This document shows positions 1-8,696 of a DNA stretch of 64,000 bases, piece after piece; position 1 is the first letter of the stretch, and the number at the start of each line of letters is the position of its first letter. The stretch comes from Nitrincola alkalilacustris (lineage in GTDB: Bacteria > Pseudomonadota > Gammaproteobacteria > Pseudomonadales > Balneatricaceae). The stretch is taken from positions 248,001 to 312,000 of the forward strand of contig NZ_WBOM01000004.1 of NCBI RefSeq assembly GCF_008973755.1, read 5' to 3'. A model generated the notes under the pieces. It saw nothing but the letters and a program-made list of their open reading frames with translations. It ran no database searches and had not been told where the DNA came from. A program made the position numbers and the translations under genes.

Positions 1-643
1 GATCATGGCGTCGACGCGGATAATGCTCGCCCAGCAAAGTTGCCGATTCAATTCGATCAAGCCGGAACTGACGATAGTCCTGTCGCAGCTCACACCAGGC
101 CGCGAGCATGCGCATCGACTCAAAATATCCCAGCGCAAACGGCCAGATAGTGCGTGCAGAATGGCTGCCGGAGCGATCCCGGTAACGGATGCTGATCTTG
201 CACTCCTCCCTGATCGCCCTGCGCAACTGTGTCAGTTCTACAGACAGCGGCCGTACAAACCCGCTCCCGACAATCAGCGAAGAGTCCTCCAGTTTGTATG
301 ACAGCTCCGGTGGCAGCACTGCCCCAACCTTGGCCAGCACATCGGTCGCAGCAGATGCCAGTTCATGATCGGCGCGCCGCTCCACCCACTTCAGCCCCAG
401 TGCCAGCGCCTCCACCTCCTCGGCAGAGAACATCAAGGGTGGCAACATGAAGCCGGGGCTGAGCACGTAACCCAGCCCCGGCTCGCCATCGATATGTGCA
501 CCGATCGCCTTGAGGTCGGCAATATCGCGATACAACGTGCGCAGCGAGACTCCCAACTCCTGTGCCAAATTTTTTCCGCTCACTGGCTTGCGATGACGGC
601 GCAGTACCTGCATCAAATCAAATAGACGGGTGGTTCTAGACAT
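1..643 (-). CDS. WYL-domain transcriptional regulator, YafY/DeoR type (3' end outside window)
   Basis: The minus-strand frame reads through the first base of the window, so the C-terminus is missing. The visible 214 residues start with a winged-helix HTH (roughly residues 5-60, including LAQELGVSLRTLYRDIADLK). A WYL-type ligand domain follows, with IRYRDRSGSHSARTIWPFAL and the LDRIES strand typical of the YafY family. These proteins are DNA-binding regulators whose WYL domain senses small ligands or nucleic acid. The ATG at 643 overlaps the stop of the upstream flavoprotein gene by 8 bases, so the two are probably co-transcribed and translationally coupled. The target is unknown; autoregulation of this two-gene unit is a plausible guess. 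Confidence 0.85.
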   Translation of the reverse strand, partial: MSRTTRLFDLMQVLRRHRKPVSGKNLAQELGVSLRTLYRDIADLKAIGAHIDGEPGLGYVLSPGFMLPPLMFSAEEVEALALGLKWVERRADHELASAATDVLAKVGAVLPPELSYKLEDSSLIVGSGFVRPLSVELTQLRRAIREECKISIRYRDRSGSHSARTIWPFALGYFESMRMLAAWCELRQDYRQFRLDRIESATLLGEHYPRRRHD

Positions 644-2192
644 CAAAAGCGTGTCCCGGATGAATTAAACCCGCATAGCTTACACCAGTGAGATAGGCCA
701 TTTCACGGTGCCAGGTTGCAAGATCCTCCTTGCGAAACTGATTCAGTGCATCATGCCCACAGGCACGCGCCATAACCTGCATCAGGCTCACAGAAGCCTC
801 GAAGAAATTCTTCAACTGATTCGCGGACTGGTCAATATTCAGTCTCTGTCGAAGATCTGCTTTCTGAGTGGCGATCCCTGCCGGGCAATTATTGGTATTG
901 CATATTCTGGCCGCCACACAACCAATCGACTGCATTGCGCTGTTGGCCAGTGCTATACCGTCCGCACCCAGAGCCATCGCTTTGACGAAGTCGATCGGTA
1001 CTCTCAGCCCACCCGTAATGATCAGTGTCACTCGGCCACTGGCACCCTGCTGATCCAGATAATGACGCGCCCGTGCCAAGGCCGGTATGGTCGGCACACT
1101 GATGTGATTGCGGAACATCTCGGGCGCCGCACCGGTACCGCCGCCACGCCCATCCAGAATGATGTAGTCTGCACTCGCATCCAGGGCAAACTGAATATCG
1201 CGCTCAATATGATTGGCGCTGAGTTTGAAACCCACCGGGATCCCACCACTTATCTCCCTGACATGCTCAGCAAAACGTCTGAAATCCTCCACCGAGTGAA
1301 GGTCTTTGAAGGCCGGTGGTGAAACGGCTGGCGTACCCTCCGGCAAACCCCTCACTTGCGAGATCTTGCCGACATTTTTACTCGCCGGGAGGTGACCTCC
1401 TGTTCCTGTTTTCGCGCCCTGCCCACCTTTGAAATGAAAACACTGAACCTTCTCGAGCAACTCTTCGGCATAGCCAAACTTCGCGCTCGCAAGCTCATAA
1501 AAATAGCGTGAGTTTGCCGCCTGCTCCTCCGCCAGCATCCCCCCTTCCCCTGAGCAGATACCGGTGCCAGCCAGCTCGGCCCCGCGCGCCAATGCTACCT
1601 TCGCCTCCTCAGACAGCGCACCAAAACTCATGTCTGATACCAGCAGCGGAATTTTCAGCGTCAGTGGTTTTCTGGCTTCGGGGCCAATCACCAGCTCAGT
1701 CGCCACCTCAGCATCCTCCATCAGCGGCTGAGTGGCCATCTGCGCCACCATCAACTGCAGATCATCCCAGTGCGGTAACTGGTGGCGTGGCACGCCCATT
1801 GCCACCATAGGGCCATGGTGGCCTATCCTGGTAAGCCCTTCACGAGCCAGTTGATGGATAAACTCAACTGTAGGCTCCTCCTCGGTTTGCTTCGCAACCG
1901 GCGCAGTGTCTTTACTGGCAGTGGGACCCGGTCCCTCCTTGCCAACCTGCTCGGTGCTGAACTGCTTATGTGTACCATCACAATAGGGCGCATTGGCCGT
2001 ATGCTTACAGCGGCACAACCAGGCGTCGCCGCCCTCGGCTACAAAAGGTTTCGGTTTGAGGTCCGTGCTGGCATGAGAGCCATCACAAAAGGGCTGTTTT
2101 CCAGAACGCCCACAGACACAGAAGTAATACTCCTCTCCCTTGTTCAGCGACACTTTTATTGGCTTGTTATCGGCTATGACTGGCTTGCTCAT
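636..2192 (-). CDS. Double CDGSH iron-sulfur domain fused to FMN-binding glutamate synthase-like protein
   Basis: 518 residues. The N-terminus carries two CDGSH iron-sulfur modules with full 3Cys-1His ligand sets: C25, C27, C36, H40 and C60, C62, C71, H75. From about residue 120 the protein matches the FMN/[3Fe-4S] central domain of glutamate synthase (archaeal GltB2 / Glu_synthase family), with GGQGAKTGTGGHLPASK, IILDGRGGGTGAAP and the cluster motif C-x5-C-x4-C in CVAARICNTNNC. The glutaminase domain and NADPH subunit are absent, so it is not a complete GOGAT. It may be a ferredoxin-fed oxidoreductase whose CDGSH clusters relay electrons. The substrate cannot be told from sequence. The next gene downstream is an overlapping WYL regulator. 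Confidence 0.88.
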   Translation of the reverse strand: MSKPVIADNKPIKVSLNKGEEYYFCVCGRSGKQPFCDGSHASTDLKPKPFVAEGGDAWLCRCKHTANAPYCDGTHKQFSTEQVGKEGPGPTASKDTAPVAKQTEEEPTVEFIHQLAREGLTRIGHHGPMVAMGVPRHQLPHWDDLQLMVAQMATQPLMEDAEVATELVIGPEARKPLTLKIPLLVSDMSFGALSEEAKVALARGAELAGTGICSGEGGMLAEEQAANSRYFYELASAKFGYAEELLEKVQCFHFKGGQGAKTGTGGHLPASKNVGKISQVRGLPEGTPAVSPPAFKDLHSVEDFRRFAEHVREISGGIPVGFKLSANHIERDIQFALDASADYIILDGRGGGTGAAPEMFRNHISVPTIPALARARHYLDQQGASGRVTLIITGGLRVPIDFVKAMALGADGIALANSAMQSIGCVAARICNTNNCPAGIATQKADLRQRLNIDQSANQLKNFFEASVSLMQVMARACGHDALNQFRKEDLATWHREMAYLTGVSYAGLIHPGHAFDV

Positions 2193-2278
2193 CCCTACCC
2201 CTCCTGGCAGATTCAGGTAACGAAGCCTGAGTACTCAGGCCTTTACAATGCATTTAACATAGCACTGATCTGACAGGG

Positions 2279-3301
2279 TCACATCCGGCTGATCGGTTGA
2301 AACATCCGCCGGTATTGACTGGGTGACAGGCCAGTACGGCGCTTAAACAAGCGGCGGAAAAAGGAAGCATCCTCATAGCCCACTTCATTACTGATCTCAT
2401 CCACCGGCAGCGATGTGGTTTCCAGTAACTGTTTGGCCTGTTCGATACGGATATTCTGTAAGCGCTCTATCAGCGTTGTACCGGTGGCGGCCTTGAAACG
2501 GCGTTTCAGTGTGCGCTCCGGTATTGCAGCCTGCCGCACAGCCTTTTCCAGCGCATCCGCTTCACGGAAATGATCACTCAGCCAGGCCTCACAGCTTTTA
2601 ACAACAGCATCCGCATGCGGGCTGCGCCGGACAAGGGATGCAAAGGGCAGTTGCCCTTCGTCATGCCATTTGAGCAGATAGACTTTGGCGATACGCAACG
2701 CTTCGCCGGGGCTGGCATGACGTGCAATGATATGCAGCGCCAGATCATGCCAGGAGGTGGTACCTCCGGCTGTCACGATACGGCCAGCCGGATCGGCAAA
2801 TGCCAGATTGGTTTCGGGGCGAAATCTCACCTTGGGGTAGCACTGCCGGAACAGGTTCTCGTAGCCCCAGTGGGAGGTTGCCTCACAGCCATCCAGCAAG
2901 CCGGTTTCTGCCAGCATCAAGGCACCGGAACAGGCGGAGTAAAGCGTAGCACCCGCTCGATAGCGCCGACGCACCCAATCGATCAGGGCTGTATAGCGAC
3001 CACTGATCTGCTCATCCGGCCCCAGCCAGATCTCGGGCAAGATAATGATCTCGGCAGATGGATCATCCTCAACTGACAGATCAGGCATCACCGGAATCGC
3101 ATGGCCGCAGCGAAACGGCTCACGCGATGGCGAAACAATCAGCGGCTCAAACAGGCGTGACGCTGGCTCGGTTCCTACCAGCGATTGCCAGATATTACCG
3201 GCAGCAGCGAGCACGTCGATCATCCCATACAGGGCTGATCCGGCGGTTTCCGGTACAGCTACTATCAATACCTGAAGAGTGGGTTTGGTTTGCTTTGTCA
3301 T
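2279..3301 (-). CDS. GlxA-family transcriptional regulator (DJ-1/PfpI domain plus AraC HTH)
   Basis: 340 residues. Residues about 8-190 form a DJ-1/PfpI-like domain that contains the nucleophile-elbow-like LYSACSGALMLAETGLLDG. The last ~100 residues are an AraC double HTH (RTLKRRFKAATGTTLIERLQ, then VGYEDASFFRRLFKRRTGLSPSQYR). This is the GlxA/FtrA class of regulators, often linked to amino-acid or quaternary-amine catabolism. It is transcribed divergently from the OsmC gene at 3458, about 156 bp away, which could be a target. No ligand can be assigned. Confidence 0.88.
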   Translation of the reverse strand: MTKQTKPTLQVLIVAVPETAGSALYGMIDVLAAAGNIWQSLVGTEPASRLFEPLIVSPSREPFRCGHAIPVMPDLSVEDDPSAEIIILPEIWLGPDEQISGRYTALIDWVRRRYRAGATLYSACSGALMLAETGLLDGCEATSHWGYENLFRQCYPKVRFRPETNLAFADPAGRIVTAGGTTSWHDLALHIIARHASPGEALRIAKVYLLKWHDEGQLPFASLVRRSPHADAVVKSCEAWLSDHFREADALEKAVRQAAIPERTLKRRFKAATGTTLIERLQNIRIEQAKQLLETTSLPVDEISNEVGYEDASFFRRLFKRRTGLSPSQYRRMFQPISRM

Positions 3302-3457
3302 CTTCTGTCTGCTCAGGTGAAATAGTGGCGCAAATGAACCGATTCTGACAAAAATCCATCTTAGCGAACACCCTCTGAACTCCTATTCTAGCACTACGTC
3401 GCCACACTGCACTGTCGCAGCACGACGCAATCCATTGCTATCCAAGAGGAGTTTTAC

Positions 3458-4021
3458 ATGAACACAATGAACACTCAGACACCCACCATCCGTAACGGTG
3501 TGAACGTAACCGCACTGTTTGACACCATCGAGGCCGTCAAGGGCAACCAGGCAATCGCTCAGTTCAAATTCCGTGCTGGCAACCGTTGGATGGGAGGCGA
3601 TCACAACCATACCACCGTAAAGGGCTTCTATGGTGCCTGTGAAGAGATGCAGCATGCACAGACCTTCGAAATGGACAATGGTGAACCGGCTGTGCTGCTC
3701 GGTGCCGATGAGTACCCCAATCCGGTCGAATTCGTCCTGCATGCTCTGATCGGCTGCCTGACCACTACAATGGTGTATCACGCAGCCGCACGCGGCATCA
3801 CCATCGACGGGATCGAGTCGGAACTGGAAGGCGATCTGGATCTGCGTGGTTTCCTCGGCCTGTCGGATGAAGTGCGCAAGGGATTCCATAATGTACGCGT
3901 GACCATGCGCGTGAAGTCCACCGCTTCGGCGGCTGCCCTGCGCGAACTGGCCAAATACTCACCTGTGTACGATATCGTGTCCAACTCACTGCCGGTTGAG
4001 GTCAGGGTTGAAACCTGCTGA
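3458..4021 (+). CDS. OsmC family protein (peroxide/thiol-linked)
   Basis: 187 residues with an OsmC/Ohr fold signature: EYPNPVEFVLHALIGCLTTTM with a conserved Cys at 100, and a second Cys at 61, positions compatible with the redox cysteine pair of the family. OsmC/Ohr proteins reduce organic hydroperoxides or handle reactive thiol species in the cytoplasm. The start is well supported by the ribosome binding site AAGAGGAG just upstream. The gene stands alone, divergent from the GlxA-type regulator and convergent with the carbamoyl-hydrolase gene. Its substrate is not known. Confidence 0.87.
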   Translation: MNTMNTQTPTIRNGVNVTALFDTIEAVKGNQAIAQFKFRAGNRWMGGDHNHTTVKGFYGACEEMQHAQTFEMDNGEPAVLLGADEYPNPVEFVLHALIGCLTTTMVYHAAARGITIDGIESELEGDLDLRGFLGLSDEVRKGFHNVRVTMRVKSTASAAALRELAKYSPVYDIVSNSLPVEVRVETC

Positions 4022-4067
4022 CAAAGACTGGTCAGAAAAAGGCTGAAATCCGGTTCATGCAAAAGAA

Positions 4068-4101
4068 CTCCCCCTGCCCGACTGTGTCGAGCAAGGGGGA
4101 G
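4068..4101 (-). terminator. Intrinsic terminator between convergent OsmC and hydrolase genes
   Basis: An inverted repeat CTCCCCCT (4068-4075) and AGGGGGAG (4094-4101), with a secondary GAC/GTC pairing in the loop, sits 35 bp past the stop of the minus-strand hydrolase gene. The minus-strand transcript continues into TTCTTTT. It is the likely end of the F420 operon and may also serve the OsmC gene. Confidence 0.65.
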
Positions 4102-4135
4102 AAAAGGGAGGGTCATGGATGTAACAGGGAACCGA

Positions 4136-5365
4136 TCAGCCTGCCTGGTTAAGCACCGCCTGCAGCAGGACGTTGCAGCCGGCTTCCAGATGCGCTGGAT
4201 CGGCGTTTTCTATCTCGTTGTGGCTGATGCCGTTTTCGCAGGGGACAAACACCATCGCCGTCGGGGCAACGCGTGAGATGTAGCAGGCGTCGTGTCCGGC
4301 ACCGCTGACAATGTCACGGTGACTGAGGCCTGCAGCGATAGCTGCATCGCGCACGGAGTTAACACAGGACTCGTTGAAGTGCACCGGAGGTGAGTACCAG
4401 ATCTGCTCGAATGCCATCTCCAGCCCGACATCTTTGGCAACGCTCTGGCAGATCTCACGCAGTTCGTGATCCATTGCCGACAGGACCTTGTCATCCGGGT
4501 GGCGGAAGTCGATAGTGAAGAACACCTGGCCGGGAATGACGTTGCGTGAGTTGGGGTGCACATTGAGCAGGCCAACGGTGGCGCAAGCCAGTGGTGCATG
4601 ACGCAGGCCTATCTCGTTCACAGCACTGATGATGCGCGCAGCACCGACCAGCGCATCCTTGCGGCGTGCCATCGGGGTTGGGCCGGCATGCGCTTCCTGA
4701 CCTGTCAGGGTCACTTCATACCAGCGCTGGCCCTGAGCATCAGTGACAACGCCAATGGTGATCCCTTCATCTTCCAGAATCGGGCCCTGCTCGATATGTG
4801 CCTCGAAGAACGCCTTGAATGGACGCCCGCCTACGTCATCCTCACCGGCATAACCGATGCGCGCCAGCTCTTCGCCCATTGTCTTGCCATCCAGATCAGC
4901 ACGGCTCAGGCCATACTCCAGATCAAACACACCGGCGAACACGCCGGAAGCGACCATGGCTGGCGGGAAGCGTGATCCCTCTTCATTGGTCCAGACGGAA
5001 GCCTCAATCGGCGCATCGGTCTCCACCTTGTGGTCATTAAGGGTGCGGATCACCTCCAGCCCGGACAGCACACCGTAGATCCCGTCGAACTTGCCGCCGG
5101 TCGGCTGGGTATCCAGATGACTGCCCATCACCACTGGCGGCAGGCTGTCGTCACGACCCGCGCGGCGGGCAAAGATGTTACCCATCTTATCGACACGGAT
5201 ACTGCAGCCGGCCTCCTTGCACCAGCTGACAAACAGATCGCGCCCCTGCTTATCCAGATCGGTCAGTGCCAGACGGCAGACACCCCCTTTCGGGGTGCCT
5301 CCAATCTGTCCCATCTCCATGATGGAATCCCACAGGCGTTCGCCATTAACAGTTATTTTACTCAT
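4136..5365 (-). CDS. Zn-dependent N-carbamoyl-amino acid hydrolase / beta-ureidopropionase family
   Basis: 409 residues of the M20/AmaB amidase family (N-carbamoyl-L-amino acid hydrolase, beta-ureidopropionase, allantoate amidohydrolase). Probable metal ligands are H83 and D94 (GSHLDTQPTGGKFDG), E128/E129 (NEEGSRF), H190 (EAHIEQGP) and H382 (ISHNE). Such enzymes cleave an N-carbamoyl group to free CO2 and ammonia. It is the last gene of the F420 block and begins 21 bp after the F420-type oxidoreductase, so the two very probably act in one pathway. The context fits hydrolysis of a ureido acid made by ring opening of a pyrimidine- or hydantoin-like compound; that substrate is inference. Confidence 0.88.
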   Translation of the reverse strand: MSKITVNGERLWDSIMEMGQIGGTPKGGVCRLALTDLDKQGRDLFVSWCKEAGCSIRVDKMGNIFARRAGRDDSLPPVVMGSHLDTQPTGGKFDGIYGVLSGLEVIRTLNDHKVETDAPIEASVWTNEEGSRFPPAMVASGVFAGVFDLEYGLSRADLDGKTMGEELARIGYAGEDDVGGRPFKAFFEAHIEQGPILEDEGITIGVVTDAQGQRWYEVTLTGQEAHAGPTPMARRKDALVGAARIISAVNEIGLRHAPLACATVGLLNVHPNSRNVIPGQVFFTIDFRHPDDKVLSAMDHELREICQSVAKDVGLEMAFEQIWYSPPVHFNESCVNSVRDAAIAAGLSHRDIVSGAGHDACYISRVAPTAMVFVPCENGISHNEIENADPAHLEAGCNVLLQAVLNQAG

Positions 5366-5386
5366 TGCTCTCTCCTGCTATCGGTT

Positions 5387-6391
5387 TCAACGGGTGAAGT
5401 GCGGGATGATCTTGTTGCCATAGTCGGCAATGATCCGCTCTTCGTCGCCATTATCCAGATAGATGTTGAACTGAGTGGTACCGGCTTTTTCCAGCTCCAG
5501 CAGCTTGGCGATATGGGCATCGATGCCCCCCAGCACACAGAAACTTTCGACGATATCGTCGGTGATGAAGTCCAGATAGGGGTTATCGCTCTGGCCATGT
5601 TTGGAGTAGTCATAGCCTTTACGCTGTTCGATATAGGCGGTCAGACTCTCCGGCACCAGGCCACTGTGCGCACCGTATTTTTCAACGATATCAGCCACAT
5701 GATTGCCGACCATCGCCGGGAACCATTTAGTTGCTTCCAGACATTTATCCATATCACCGGTAAAGGCTGGTGCAGCCGCGATCACCTGGAAGTTAGACAT
5801 ATCACGCCCCGCTTCCTTACCCGCCGCAATCGCCTGATCGGCAAACCATTTCACCAGCGCTGGCTCTGCGATCTGCAGGATCACGCCATCGCCCACTTCA
5901 CCGGCTGTTTTCAGTGCCATGGGGCCATAGGCACCGATATGCACCGGCAGCTCGTAGCCGTTTGCCCAGGGGAACTTGACCGCTTCCGGACTTTCGCCAT
6001 ACTGCACCTCGTCACCGCGCACCATCGCTTTCACCTTCTGAGTGAACTCGGCGACACGCGCCAGTGGAGCGGGTTTTTTGCCCATCACTCGCATGGCACT
6101 GTCGCCACGACCGAGGCCCACCACAAAGCGCCCTTCACTCTGCAGCGCGAGGCTGGCAAACAGGCTGGCAGCAACGGACCAATCGCGCGAGTTGGGGTTG
6201 GTGACACAGGGGCCGAACTTCATCTTTTTGGTGTGTTCCATGCACATGGCGATGGCGGGATAGCACTCGCGCCAGAGCACGTGCGAGTCATAAAACCAGC
6301 AGTGGGTAAAGCCGGCTTCTTCAGCCTGACGAACCAGATTACGGGCGCGAGCCGGGCTGACAAAGCCCTTGAAGGTAATTCCAAATTCCAT
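5387..6391 (-). CDS. LLM-class F420-dependent oxidoreductase
   Basis: 334 residues with the luciferase-like monooxygenase TIM-barrel fold: GFTHCWFYDSHVLW near the N-terminus, GRFVVGLGRGDSAMRVMG mid-protein and VHIGAYGPMALKTAGEVGDGVI. The sequence looks like the F420-using branch of the family, close to what I recall as the CPS_4043 (TIGR03842) type, although an FMN enzyme cannot be excluded by eye. The next gene downstream is a carbamoyl hydrolase. Upstream are npdG and the F420 biosynthesis genes, so reduced F420 is expected to be available. The family includes RutA, the flavin enzyme that opens the uracil ring. A 114-bp gap separates it from npdG and might hold its own promoter. Confidence 0.87.
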   Translation of the reverse strand: MEFGITFKGFVSPARARNLVRQAEEAGFTHCWFYDSHVLWRECYPAIAMCMEHTKKMKFGPCVTNPNSRDWSVAASLFASLALQSEGRFVVGLGRGDSAMRVMGKKPAPLARVAEFTQKVKAMVRGDEVQYGESPEAVKFPWANGYELPVHIGAYGPMALKTAGEVGDGVILQIAEPALVKWFADQAIAAGKEAGRDMSNFQVIAAAPAFTGDMDKCLEATKWFPAMVGNHVADIVEKYGAHSGLVPESLTAYIEQRKGYDYSKHGQSDNPYLDFITDDIVESFCVLGGIDAHIAKLLELEKAGTTQFNIYLDNGDEERIIADYGNKIIPHFTR

Positions 6392-6505
6392 TGTGCTTAC
6401 TCCTGAACAGTTGTTTTTCTTTTTCAGTGATGGGTCTGATAACCCTCTGCATTGCGTGTAACAGGTTGTATATAGTGAGTTGGCATTCTAACTGTGTATG
6501 TCGAC

Positions 6506-7174
6506 TCAGTGATCCGGTGGTGCAATCCGTATGCCTGCATGGGTGAACGGGACTTTTTTGGAGATATTGATCCGGATCAGTATCGGGGTGATCGCCTCGA
6601 TGCAGCGCGCACTCTGTGCAGGGCCTGCGTTGTAGGCTTTCACATCCAGTTTCTCGATCAGTTCGATCACCTCTTCACGTGCCGCCAGATCGTTACCGCA
6701 GACCAGGATGTCGCAGTTGATCGAGTGATCGAGCTGACTCAAGGTGGTGGCCGAGACGTTATGCAGCGCTCCGATCACCGGGATCTCATCACCCAGCAGC
6801 GCCTGAGCGGCTTCGGTGGCAGAGCCTTCGGGCGGCATATCTACCAGCTTCGGATCGCCCTGTTTCAGCGGCACCACGATATCCACCAGAATCTTGCCGC
6901 TGAGCTGGTTGCGGATCGCTTCCAGCGTGGCGTTATGGGCAGCGTAGGGCACGGCGAGAATCACCATGCGCTCGGCGGCAGCCACTGCACCCTCATTATC
7001 GGTGCCGCTGATAATCCCGGTTGCACCGGGGATCAGTTGGTTCAGTTCGGTAGCGATCTCTGCTGCGCGCTCAGCATCGCGTGAGCCGAGCACCACATCC
7101 ACGCCGGCCGCTGCAAAGCGCAGGGCCAACCCCTTGCCCTGAGGGCCGGTACCGCCAAGAATTGCGATTGTCAT
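6506..7174 (-). CDS. npdG: NADPH-dependent F420 reductase
   Basis: 222 residues from the ATG at 7174. The N-terminal Rossmann motif [20 protein letters not shown] and the NADP-phosphate-type LGSRDAERA are those of F420H2:NADP oxidoreductases. The enzyme moves hydride between NADPH and F420 and would supply the neighbouring LLM enzyme with reduced cofactor. A longer reading frame runs 21 codons further upstream, but the ATG at 7174 forms an ATGA overlap with the cofE stop and starts exactly at the conserved core, so it is preferred. Confidence 0.9.
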   Translation of the reverse strand: MTIAILGGTGPQGKGLALRFAAAGVDVVLGSRDAERAAEIATELNQLIPGATGIISGTDNEGAVAAAERMVILAVPYAAHNATLEAIRNQLSGKILVDIVVPLKQGDPKLVDMPPEGSATEAAQALLGDEIPVIGALHNVSATTLSQLDHSINCDILVCGNDLAAREEVIELIEKLDVKAYNAGPAQSARCIEAITPILIRINISKKVPFTHAGIRIAPPDH

Positions 7175-7944
7175 CTGAATAAATCCTCCAGTTGGGGTCT
7201 GATAAGGTCGAGTGCGGAACTGTTGTCCGGTGTCCACTCAACCCCTTTAAAAATCAATGCGGGCACCTTGCCCTCTTTGCTCATAAGCAAACCGGATGCG
7301 GCAGCCAGCTCATCGGCCAGTGCTGGCACGGTCACTTTCAGCTCGCGACCATAGGCGTCGGACTCACCGGCCAGATCAATTTTGCTCGGCACCCTGGCCA
7401 GACCGATCGCGACATTCACCAACCCCATGCGCCAGGGTCTGCCGAAGGTGTCGGTGATCACCACGCCAAGCTGTTTGCCACTGGCCTGCTCCAGACCCTC
7501 GCAAAGGCGACGGGCACTGGCATCAGGATCGATCGGCAGCAGAATCACATGCCCCGGCATATCGACATTGGACTCATCCACCGCGGCATTGGCGCAGATA
7601 AAACCCAACCGGTGCTCGGCGATCAGCGTGCCCTCCTCCTGACCGGGCCGTTTCACGGCACGCACCACACGGCGTGACTCGGACAGGATCACCTCGATCT
7701 TGCGCGGGTCCTTGCTCAGGGTGTCACTCAGTTCAAGCGCCTGCTCCGACGGGGTAACATCAGCCAGATTGACGATCCGCCCTTCCGCCTTGGAGACCAC
7801 CTTATGTGCGATCACCAGAATGTCGCCGTCCTCCAGCATGATGCGACCACGGTCCAGTGCGGCCAGCAGGATTTCCACCAGATCATCACCGGGATGAATA
7901 TCAGGGATGCCCGGGAGGGTCTGTAATGTGATCTGTCCGTTCAT
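7171..7944 (-). CDS. cofE: Coenzyme F420-0:L-glutamate ligase
   Basis: 257 residues covering the whole CofE family, e.g. [20 protein letters not shown] near residues 38-57 and [20 protein letters not shown] in the C-terminal half. CofE adds gamma-linked glutamates to F420-0 using GTP. The extra C-terminal nitroreductase-like domain of mycobacterial FbiB is absent. The start overlaps the cofC stop by four bases and the stop overlaps the npdG start by four, showing tight translational coupling. Confidence 0.93.
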   Translation of the reverse strand: MNGQITLQTLPGIPDIHPGDDLVEILLAALDRGRIMLEDGDILVIAHKVVSKAEGRIVNLADVTPSEQALELSDTLSKDPRKIEVILSESRRVVRAVKRPGQEEGTLIAEHRLGFICANAAVDESNVDMPGHVILLPIDPDASARRLCEGLEQASGKQLGVVITDTFGRPWRMGLVNVAIGLARVPSKIDLAGESDAYGRELKVTVPALADELAAASGLLMSKEGKVPALIFKGVEWTPDNSSALDLIRPQLEDLFR

Positions 7945-8696
7945 CCGTTAAGCCTCGTTGGTGAAGTGATGGCAGGTGCCAGGATACTGCTCAGATTGTC
8001 GAGCTGATCAGGTGCCGGAATCGCTGTCAGGCAGCCTTGCCAGTGGCGCAGATCATCCGGTGTGTCGATATCACGCGTCAGTTGAGCCAATGTCAGCAGT
8101 CGCGCCGGGATGGCACGCTGGTGAGCCTCGGCCAGATGTGCCCGACTGGATTGTTTGCCGAAACGAAAAGGGATCACCCCCGGTGGAGAGGTCAGCAGCG
8201 CATTGGTGCCACCGTCATGGGCAGGACAGACCACCACTGATGGCATCTCACCCGCGGCGCTCAACAGATGACGAATCTCGGCGACATTCAGCTCTGCAAT
8301 ATCAGCTGGCAACAGCAACTGGGACTCGAAGCCCTGTTCACGACACCAGTGCGCGGCCAGAGTAACGGCATGGTTGAGTCCTGCTTCCTTATCACCAGCC
8401 AGCAGCAAGGTTCGCTCAGCGTCGGTCAGGACAGGTTCCAGTAGCACTTGTGCGCCATGGCTCACTGCGATATCGGCTATCTGCTCCGATGCAGTCACCA
8501 CCAGCAGAGGGGTATCGCTGAAATGATGTGCGAAAAAAGTCAGGGTCTGCCGGTACAGCGCAAGCGCAACCGCTTCACGCTGGGCCCCATTCAGCAGCCC
8601 TGACAAACGACGTTTGGCACACGCAGGCGCCTTCATCGGAACCACGATACAGGTGCTCATGACACTACTCTTAACACTACTCATGACACTACTCAT
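7941..8696 (-). CDS. cofC: 2-phospholactate (or equivalent) guanylyltransferase, F420 pathway
   Basis: 251 residues from the ATG at 8696, or 239 from the ATG at 8660. The nucleotidyltransferase core starts at STCIVVPMKAPACAKRRLSGLL and contains LLLPADIAELNVAEI and VVCPAHDGGTNALL. CofC activates 2-phospho-L-lactate with GTP; some proteobacterial homologues use 3-phosphoglycerate or phosphoenolpyruvate instead, and I cannot tell which applies here. The first 12 codons are encoded by 12-bp tandem repeats carrying several ATG codons, so the true start is ambiguous. The ATG at 8696 gives the same ATGA overlap (with cofD) that the other genes of the operon show. Confidence 0.88.
   Translation of the reverse strand: MSSVMSSVKSSVMSTCIVVPMKAPACAKRRLSGLLNGAQREAVALALYRQTLTFFAHHFSDTPLLVVTASEQIADIAVSHGAQVLLEPVLTDAERTLLLAGDKEAGLNHAVTLAAHWCREQGFESQLLLPADIAELNVAEIRHLLSAAGEMPSVVVCPAHDGGTNALLTSPPGVIPFRFGKQSSRAHLAEAHQRAIPARLLTLAQLTRDIDTPDDLRHWQGCLTAIPAPDQLDNLSSILAPAITSPTRLNG
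8661..8696 (-). repeat. Three 12-bp in-frame repeats at the cofC start
   Basis: On the minus strand three units follow each other: ATGAGTAGTGTC, ATGAGTAGTGTT, AAGAGTAGTGTC, and then the family-like start ATGAGCACC at 8660. Each unit adds the tetrapeptide M/K-S-S-V. The repeat copies the ATGA start-stop overlap itself. Confidence 0.85.

Noticed and set aside
5030-6406. Long plus-strand open frame of 458 codons opposite the LLM oxidoreductase
   Set aside because: It lies antisense to two clear enzyme genes, has no family features and a His/Gln-rich composition typical of shadow frames in GC-rich DNA.
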